A stretch of 17,567 nt of DNA, from contig JAVCCG010000099.1 of the NCBI GenBank assembly GCA_030765605.1, positions 1 to 17,567 of the forward strand. Reading direction: 5' to 3'. Within the stretch, counting starts at the first letter, position 1. Each line of letters starts with the position of its first letter. The DNA is from Candidatus Alcyoniella australis (GTDB taxonomy: Bacteria; Lernaellota; Lernaellaia; JAVCCG01; Alcyoniellaceae). The notes under the pieces were generated by a model. The model worked only from the letters and a program-made list of their open reading frames with translations. It had not been told where the DNA came from and did no database searches. A program made the translations under genes and the position numbers. Positions 12,842 to 17,567 of this stretch are shown here, in pieces.

Positions 12842-13621
12842 TTGTCGACAATCGAATTCGAACTGAACCACGACCAGTCGAACCTGGTCGGGATGCTGCT
12901 TGAGCCCCAGGGCGCGACCAACGGCGTGCCGCTGGTGTTCTGCCACGGCATCCCCTCGGGGCAGCCGCCGGTCCCCGGCGACGGAGGATACCCCGAACTG
13001 GCGCAGATCTTCGTTGATCGCGGGCATCCCTGCGCGCTGTTCAACTTCCGCGGCACCGGGCCCAGCCGCGGCAGCTTCAGTCTGCCGGGCTGGCGCGACG
13101 ACCTGCTGGCGCTGATCGGGCACCTGGACGGATACCCGAACTGGGAGCAAGGGATGGTGCTGGTCGGCTTCTCCGGCGGCGGCGCTTCGGCCCTGCTGGC
13201 AGCGGCCCAGACGCCCGCTGTGCTCGGCGTGGCCGCAATGGCGGCTCCGGCCGACTTCGAGTTCCTTACCTCCCAGGCGTCGCCCGAACTTTTATGGCAA
13301 CACTTCGTGCGCATCGGCATCGTCGATCCGCAGTTGCATCCCGACGCCGGGCAATGGATCTCGAGCTTTGACGAGGTTTCTGTTGAACGCGCCCTGGAGG
13401 GGATCGGCGCGCGGCCGCTGCTGTTCGTGCACGGCGACTGCGACGCGACCGTGCCCGCCGAACACGCCCGGCGGCTGTTCAAGCTGGCGCAAGATCCCAA
13501 GCAGCTGGCGGTGCTGCCCGGCGGCGGGCATCGACTGCGGTGCGAGAAGCAGGCCATCGACTGCCTGCACCACTGGATCGCCCACAACTTCGATGCGCGG
13601 ATTACGGCGCGCGGGAACTGA
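12842..13621 (+). CDS. Alpha/beta hydrolase (serine hydrolase of the S33/DLH-like type)
   Basis: 259 residues from the TTG start. The fold's landmarks are in order: the oxyanion-side CHGIPSG, FNFRGTGPSRG after strand 4, the nucleophile elbow GFSGGG (Ser111), the acid in HGDCDATVP (Asp201) and the catalytic His230 in GGGHRLR. The triad is complete, so the enzyme should be active as an esterase, thioesterase or peptidase. The sequence does not show which. GAGG lies 8 nt before the TTG at 12842; the in-frame GTG at 12833 overlaps that site and is less likely. It follows the membrane protein by about 24 nt and precedes the PaaK-like gene by 6 nt. In this context hydrolysis of an ester or thioester made by the next enzyme is possible but unproven. 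Confidence 0.88.
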   Translation: MSTIEFELNHDQSNLVGMLLEPQGATNGVPLVFCHGIPSGQPPVPGDGGYPELAQIFVDRGHPCALFNFRGTGPSRGSFSLPGWRDDLLALIGHLDGYPNWEQGMVLVGFSGGGASALLAAAQTPAVLGVAAMAAPADFEFLTSQASPELLWQHFVRIGIVDPQLHPDAGQWISSFDEVSVERALEGIGARPLLFVHGDCDATVPAEHARRLFKLAQDPKQLAVLPGGGHRLRCEKQAIDCLHHWIAHNFDARITARGN

Positions 13622-13627
13622 AGCCCG

Positions 13628-15046
13628 ATGACGTCTTCACGCTACCCGATGCTCTCGATGACCGGCCACTTTCTGCGGGCGCGTTACGACCGGCGCTTTC
13701 TGCCCGAGCCCGGAATCTGGGACCGTTTGCGCGGCCGGCTCTCGGAGCTGGTGCGTTTCGCCAAGCTAAACTCGCCGCTCTACGCCGACCTCTACTCGCA
13801 GGTCGACCCCGACGACTTCCGGCTCGAGGATCTGCCGCCGCTGACCAAGGAAGCGATGATGGAGCGCTTCGACGACTCGCTGACCGTGCGCGACCTGACG
13901 TACGCGCAGGTGCGCGAGTTCGTGGACGACCACTCCAAGGTCGGATCGTTGATCAACGGGCGCTACATGGTGGCCCATACCTCGGGCACCTCGGGCACCC
14001 GCGGCTACTTCGTCAACACCCTTGACGAGTGGCGGCAAAGCGTGGCGCTCTCGATGGTGCCGCCGAGCAATCCGCGCTACGGCCCACTGCTGGACCAGGT
14101 GCTCTCGATCCCGATCAGGCCGTTTCGGCGCTGGCGGGCGATCACGATCATCGCCACCCACGGCCACTACGCCAGCCCGCTGGCCTACGTCTTCTCCCCG
14201 CGCTTCAAGGACTACCTGGTCGACATCAGAATGGTCGACCTGTTCACGCCGCTGGACGAACTGGTGCGCTTCATCGACGAGTTCAAGCCGCTCTGGATTC
14301 ACTCCTACCCCAGCGTGCTGCTGGCCCTGGCCCAAGAGGCGCAGGCCGGACGGCTGAAGCACCGACTGCGCATCGTCTACGGCGCGTCCGAGCCGTTCCC
14401 GAACTCGAGCAAGGAGCTGATGCAGCAGGTCTGGCCCAACGTGCAGATCGACGAGCTCTACGGCACGACCGAGGTGCTGCCGATCGCCAAACCCTGCGAG
14501 CACGGCCACCTGCACTGGAACTGCGACTGGACGATCATCGAGCCGGTGGACGAGCAGGGCGAGCCCACGCCCGTCGGCGAATTCAGCCACAAGGTCTACG
14601 CCACCAACCTGATCAACCGCACCCAGCCGGTGATCCGCTACGAGATCGGCGACTCGCTGCGCATCCTGCCCGATCCCTGCCAGTGCGGCAGCGCGCTGCC
14701 CGCGATCGAGGTCAAGGGGCGCTCCAACGACAGCCTGGTGTACGAGCGCCGCGCCGGCGGACAGGGCCGGTTGCTGCCGCTGTCGGTGATCGCGACGTTC
14801 CTCGAGATCCAGGGACTGCGCCAGTACCGCGTGATGCAAACCGCGCCGCAACTGATCGAGATCGAGTTCATCGCCGAACAGCAGGACGACGCCGCACGGC
14901 TCGACACCCAATGCCGCGAGGCCATGCTGCGCCTGCTGCAGCTCGAGGGCGCGGCCGAGGAGATTCAGGTTGAGGTCCGGCAGGTCGAGTCGATCGAGCG
15001 CGACCGCTACTCAGGCAAGTTCAAACAGGTCCAGCGGCTTTTTTAG
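13628..15046 (+). CDS. PaaK/CapK-like adenylate-forming enzyme (phenylacetate-CoA ligase family, COG1541)
   Basis: 472 residues, typical of the family. The ATP-binding P-loop is HTSGTSGTRGYF (117-128), YGTTEV (278-283) is the adenylate-binding motif, and RYEIGD (337-342) is the hinge-side YxTGD-type motif. The C-terminal SGKFKQV has the expected catalytic lysine. PaaK-like enzymes adenylate an aryl or alkyl carboxylate and usually transfer it to CoA. CapK-like members have unclear acceptors. CQCG (351-354) lies after the hinge and may be a metal-binding pair. There is no carrier-protein domain. The gene is last in its operon and converges on the flavoprotein gene with 10 nt between stop codons. 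Neighbours do not reveal the substrate, and phenylacetate catabolism genes are absent. Confidence 0.85.
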   Translation: MTSSRYPMLSMTGHFLRARYDRRFLPEPGIWDRLRGRLSELVRFAKLNSPLYADLYSQVDPDDFRLEDLPPLTKEAMMERFDDSLTVRDLTYAQVREFVDDHSKVGSLINGRYMVAHTSGTSGTRGYFVNTLDEWRQSVALSMVPPSNPRYGPLLDQVLSIPIRPFRRWRAITIIATHGHYASPLAYVFSPRFKDYLVDIRMVDLFTPLDELVRFIDEFKPLWIHSYPSVLLALAQEAQAGRLKHRLRIVYGASEPFPNSSKELMQQVWPNVQIDELYGTTEVLPIAKPCEHGHLHWNCDWTIIEPVDEQGEPTPVGEFSHKVYATNLINRTQPVIRYEIGDSLRILPDPCQCGSALPAIEVKGRSNDSLVYERRAGGQGRLLPLSVIATFLEIQGLRQYRVMQTAPQLIEIEFIAEQQDDAARLDTQCREAMLRLLQLEGAAEEIQVEVRQVESIERDRYSGKFKQVQRLF

Positions 15047-15056
15047 CAGATACTGT

Positions 15057-16406
15057 TTATGCGGATAAAATGCTGCGCGCGGCCACCAGGCCCGAGGCTG
15101 AGGACTGCACCAGGCCGCGGCTGACCCCCGCGCCGTCGCCCACGATGTACAGCCCGTCGATCGCCGAGCGCAGCTGCTCGTCGAGGTCGAAGCGCACTGA
15201 GTAGAATTTGACCTCCACGCCGTAGAGCAGGGTTCCCGGCCCGGTCATTCCCGGACAGAGCTGATCCAGCGCCTCGAGCATCTCCATGATGTTCGCCAGG
15301 TGGCGGTAGGGCAGGACGAAGCTCAGATCGCCCGGCGTGGCCTCGGTCAGGGTCGGGGCGACCAAGCTGCGCGCGATGCGCTCGGGAGTTGAGCGCCGTC
15401 CGCGCTGCAGATCGACCCAGCGCTGGACCATCACGCCGCCGGCCAGCAGGTTGGCCAAGGTGGCGATCGCCCGGCCGTAGCCGATCGGGTCGTCGAACGG
15501 CTCGGTAAAGGCCGTGCTGACCAAGATCGCGAAGTTGGTGGCTTCGGTCTTGCGTCGCTTGTAGCTGTGGCCGTTGACGGTCAGCAGTCCGTCGTAATGC
15601 TCGGTGACCACCTCGCCGTAGGGATTCATGCAAAAGGTGCGCACGCGGTTGTCGAAGCGTCGGCTGTGATAGATCAGCTTGGCCTCGTGGGCGTGGTCGG
15701 TCAGCGGCGCGGCCACGGCCGCGGGCACTTCCACGCGCACGCCGATGTCCACCGCGTTGTTGCGGTAGCCCAGGCCCGCGCTCTTGGCCTGCTGCTGCAA
15801 CCACGAGCTGCCCTGCCTGCCCGGCGCGAGGATCACTGCGCGGCGCGCGAGGATCTCGCCATCGTCGGTGGTCACGCCCACGCAGCGGCCGTCGCGCACG
15901 ATCAGCTCCAGGACCCGGCGGCCGAACAGCACCTGCACCCGATTTTCGAGCTCCGCGAAAAACGCGGAGAGCACTTGCGGGGTGTTGTCCGAGCCGATGT
16001 GGCGGATGCGCTGGGGCACGTAGCTCAGTCCGGCCAGCGCTGCGCGTTCGCTCAGCTCGCGCCCCTCCCCGGGCTCCATCGCGGCCACCTCGTCCGGCGC
16101 GCCGTGCTCGCGCCAGACGCGGTCCACATCGTCGATCAGCTCAGCAAGCCGCCGCTCGCCCACGAAGTCGCCCAGCCAGCCGCCGACCTCGGGGCTGAGC
16201 GTGAGCTTGCCGTCGGAGAACGCGCCCGCGCCGCCCCAGCCCGAGGTCCAGGCCTCGCGCTCGTGCTGCCGGATCGCCTCCTCGCGCCTGTCCAGCGACT
16301 TGCCGCGCTCGCAGACCACGATTTGAAGATCGGAATTGCGGGCGAGTTCCAGCGCGGCGAAAATCCCGGCCGGACCCGCACCGACGATTACAACATCGAC
16401 GTTCAT
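15057..16406 (-). CDS. FAD-dependent dehydrogenase of the COG2509 type
   Basis: 449 residues. GAGPAG (9-14) within VVIVGAGPAGIFAALELA is the FAD-binding dinucleotide fold, followed by an acid (Glu34 in VVCERG). GGAGAFSDGKLT (58-69) is characteristic of the uncharacterised COG2509 dehydrogenases. The C-terminal GDGAGVSRGLVQSSASGLVAARSI is the second FAD contact and closes the fold. The family's reaction is not established, and no second cofactor domain or membrane segment is visible. The ATG lies 1 nt after the TAA of the preceding J-like/TPR gene and has no separate ribosome site, so translation is probably coupled. Confidence 0.9.
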   Translation of the reverse strand: MNVDVVIVGAGPAGIFAALELARNSDLQIVVCERGKSLDRREEAIRQHEREAWTSGWGGAGAFSDGKLTLSPEVGGWLGDFVGERRLAELIDDVDRVWREHGAPDEVAAMEPGEGRELSERAALAGLSYVPQRIRHIGSDNTPQVLSAFFAELENRVQVLFGRRVLELIVRDGRCVGVTTDDGEILARRAVILAPGRQGSSWLQQQAKSAGLGYRNNAVDIGVRVEVPAAVAAPLTDHAHEAKLIYHSRRFDNRVRTFCMNPYGEVVTEHYDGLLTVNGHSYKRRKTEATNFAILVSTAFTEPFDDPIGYGRAIATLANLLAGGVMVQRWVDLQRGRRSTPERIARSLVAPTLTEATPGDLSFVLPYRHLANIMEMLEALDQLCPGMTGPGTLLYGVEVKFYSVRFDLDEQLRSAIDGLYIVGDGAGVSRGLVQSSASGLVAARSILSA

Positions 16407-16407
16407 T

Positions 16408-17567
16408 TTATGTATCGAGCTTGGACAATTCCTCGGCGATCCGTTCGTTGTCCGGGTTGAACTGCAACGCCCTGCTCAGTTCCTGGCGCGCGCGTTCTTT
16501 TTGGCCGGTGTCCAGCGAGATCAGGCCCTGGAAGTAGTAGGCCATGTCCATGCTGGGGTTGATCGCCTTGGAACGGCTGAGCAGCTGCTCGGCCTCTTTT
16601 TGTTTGGCCTCGTCCTCGGGATCGGATTGGTAGATCGCCCAGGCCAGATAGGCGTAGCACTCGGCCTCCTTGGGATTGAGCTCCAGCGCCTCGCGGAACG
16701 CTTCGGCCGCGCCCGGGGCGTCGCCCTCGTGCAGCAGGTCCTCGCCCTCCTGGAACTTCAGCTCGCTCTTGAGAATCCGCGCCAGGTCCGAGGTTACGCC
16801 GCCGACTGCGACTGCGGCCGCGGCCTCCAGATGCTCGCGTTGACGCGGAGCGTCGTCCTCCTCGGTGGCCTCATGGATCACTTCCTCGTCCCACAGCTCG
16901 TCGGTGTCGAGAATCTGGTCCGCCGACTCCTCGTGGAATCGCGGCTCGACGTCGACCCCCTCAAAGTCGGTGCCGCCCAGGTCCACGCCCAGATCCAGAC
17001 CCTTGGCGGGCGTGGACTGGATCGAGGGCTCGCCGAGTTCGGCCTCGGGCAAGGGCGTGTCCTCGAACTGCGCGGCGAGCTGCTCGAGGCTGTCCCGATC
17101 GCGCTCCGACTGTAGCTGTTCGACGGCGGCCGGCTCGACCTGTGGTTGCAGCCGCTCGGCGGTGGTCGGCTCGGGCTGCGGCTCGGGCTGCGGCTCGGGC
17201 TGCCGTTCCTCCTCAACCGAGAGCGAACGCAGATAGCGCATGCGCGACTCGCGGTCGATCAGCACCTCGTAGGCCGTGGTCAACTGGCGGAACAGCGTAT
17301 CGGCCTTGGCCTGGGTCACGCTGTCGGCCGAGGAGTATAGGTCCCAGGGGTGCAGCAGGCGCACTAGGTGGTAGTAGTTGGACTTGATCCGTTCCTCGTC
17401 GGCGGAGCGGACGACTCCGAGGATCTGCAGGTAGTTCATATCGGGGTAGCGTTCGTAGGCCTGGGACACGCGCTTCTGAAAGAGCGGGATCTTGCCGCCC
17501 GCGGCCCGGGCCTCGCGCGCCTCCAGTATCTCGCGTTTGCTCCGTCGATCCCCGACTTCGCGCTTTC
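16408..17567 (-). CDS. J-like domain and TPR protein, 5'-truncated by the window edge
   Basis: The frame stays open to the last base of the window. Upstream of a GTG at 17469 it encodes a charged helix (KREILEAREARAAGGK) that leads smoothly into the next domain, so the true start is probably outside. Numbered from that GTG, residues 12-82 look like a J-domain (NYLQILGV, then FRQLTTAYEVLIDRESRMRYL), but the HPD triad is HPW (40-42, HPWDLYSS), so DnaK stimulation is doubtful. Residues 83-225 are an acidic, Pro/Gln-rich linker containing QPEP repeats. From about 230 to the end are about three TPR units (AAEAFREALELNPKEAECYAYLAWAI, then AYYFQGLISLDTGQKERARQELSRAL). Similar J-like/TPR proteins occur in deltaproteobacterial genomes, often with further N-terminal domains. 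Partner and role are unknown. Confidence 0.83.
   Translation of the reverse strand, partial: KREVGDRRSKREILEAREARAAGGKIPLFQKRVSQAYERYPDMNYLQILGVVRSADEERIKSNYYHLVRLLHPWDLYSSADSVTQAKADTLFRQLTTAYEVLIDRESRMRYLRSLSVEEERQPEPQPEPQPEPTTAERLQPQVEPAAVEQLQSERDRDSLEQLAAQFEDTPLPEAELGEPSIQSTPAKGLDLGVDLGGTDFEGVDVEPRFHEESADQILDTDELWDEEVIHEATEEDDAPRQREHLEAAAAVAVGGVTSDLARILKSELKFQEGEDLLHEGDAPGAAEAFREALELNPKEAECYAYLAWAIYQSDPEDEAKQKEAEQLLSRSKAINPSMDMAYYFQGLISLDTGQKERARQELSRALQFNPDNERIAEELSKLDT
17168..17203. repeat. Three tandem 12-bp repeats inside the J-like/TPR gene
   Basis: GGCTCGGGCTGC is repeated three times without change on the plus strand. On the coding (minus) strand it encodes the QPEP runs of the disordered linker. 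Exact in-frame repeats like this can vary in copy number by slippage. Confidence 0.7.

Noticed and set aside
13766-14911. A 381-residue open frame on the minus strand inside the PaaK-like gene
   Set aside because: Low-complexity Val/Asp/His/Arg-rich translation without motifs; the plus strand carries all adenylation motifs.
12293-15046. Idea that the operon is an anti-phage defence system
   Set aside because: No nuclease, nucleotide-signalling, sensor or toxin domain is seen. A metabolic or envelope role explains the genes more simply.
17168-17203. Possible CRISPR or functional DNA repeat array
   Set aside because: The repeats are 12 bp, contiguous and in frame, encoding QPEP in a disordered linker. 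There are no spacers.

Overview
The window is about 17.6 kb of GC-rich bacterial chromosome with short intergenic gaps, ATG/GTG/TTG starts and several clear Shine-Dalgarno sites. The gene set (MMPL/RND-type exporter, TatD, a PSP1/RicT protein beside tmk and holB, a J-like/TPR protein, a COG2509-type flavoprotein) fits an uncultured Gram-negative lineage, perhaps Deltaproteobacteria-like. That placement is a low-confidence inference, because there is no rRNA gene or other taxonomic marker. No tRNA, rRNA, CRISPR array, transposase, integrase or phage gene was seen.

Layout. (1) 3-1349 (+): an M48 membrane metallopeptidase cut off at the left edge. (2) 1350-1805: an AT-rich gap holding a promoter, an 18-bp palindrome and a 61-residue zinc-ribbon gene. 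(3) 5119-1806 (-): an MMPL-type exporter, a proline-tailed small membrane protein with its own near-consensus promoter, and acpS. (4) 5120-5417: a divergent control region. (5) 5418-6761 (+): a membrane-anchored SGNH/GDSL-like protein containing a TPR-like helix pair. (6) 6834-11691 (+): a tight operon tmk, holB, PSP1/ricT, SAM methyltransferase, TatD-radical SAM fusion, with gaps of -4, 1, 6 and 1 nt. Its order partly recalls the Bacillus tmk-holB-yaaT...yabD(tatD) neighbourhood. (7) 11692-12292: a 600-bp gap full of inverted repeats and bounded by imperfect 28-nt inverted repeats. (8) 12293-15046 (+): an operon of a small membrane protein, an alpha/beta hydrolase and a PaaK/CapK-like adenylate-forming enzyme. 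(9) 17567-15057 (-), convergent with region 8: a J-like/TPR protein (cut off at the right edge) and an FAD-dependent dehydrogenase, 1 nt apart.

How the genes work together. Region 6 combines dTMP/dTDP supply, clamp loading, a probable RNA-processing factor and a nuclease-like TatD enzyme, so it is an information-processing operon. Region 8 looks like a small acyl- or aryl-activation pathway of unknown substrate. Region 3 links export of hydrophobic compounds with carrier-protein activation, which may be only positional.

The most interesting items are the structured repeat-bounded gap at 11692-12292, the TatD-radical SAM fusion, the uncharacterised three-gene operon at 12293-15046, the Arg-rich tail on the PSP1 protein, the degenerate ATP site of HolB, and the HPW-type J-like domain. 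None is by itself proof of a new system.
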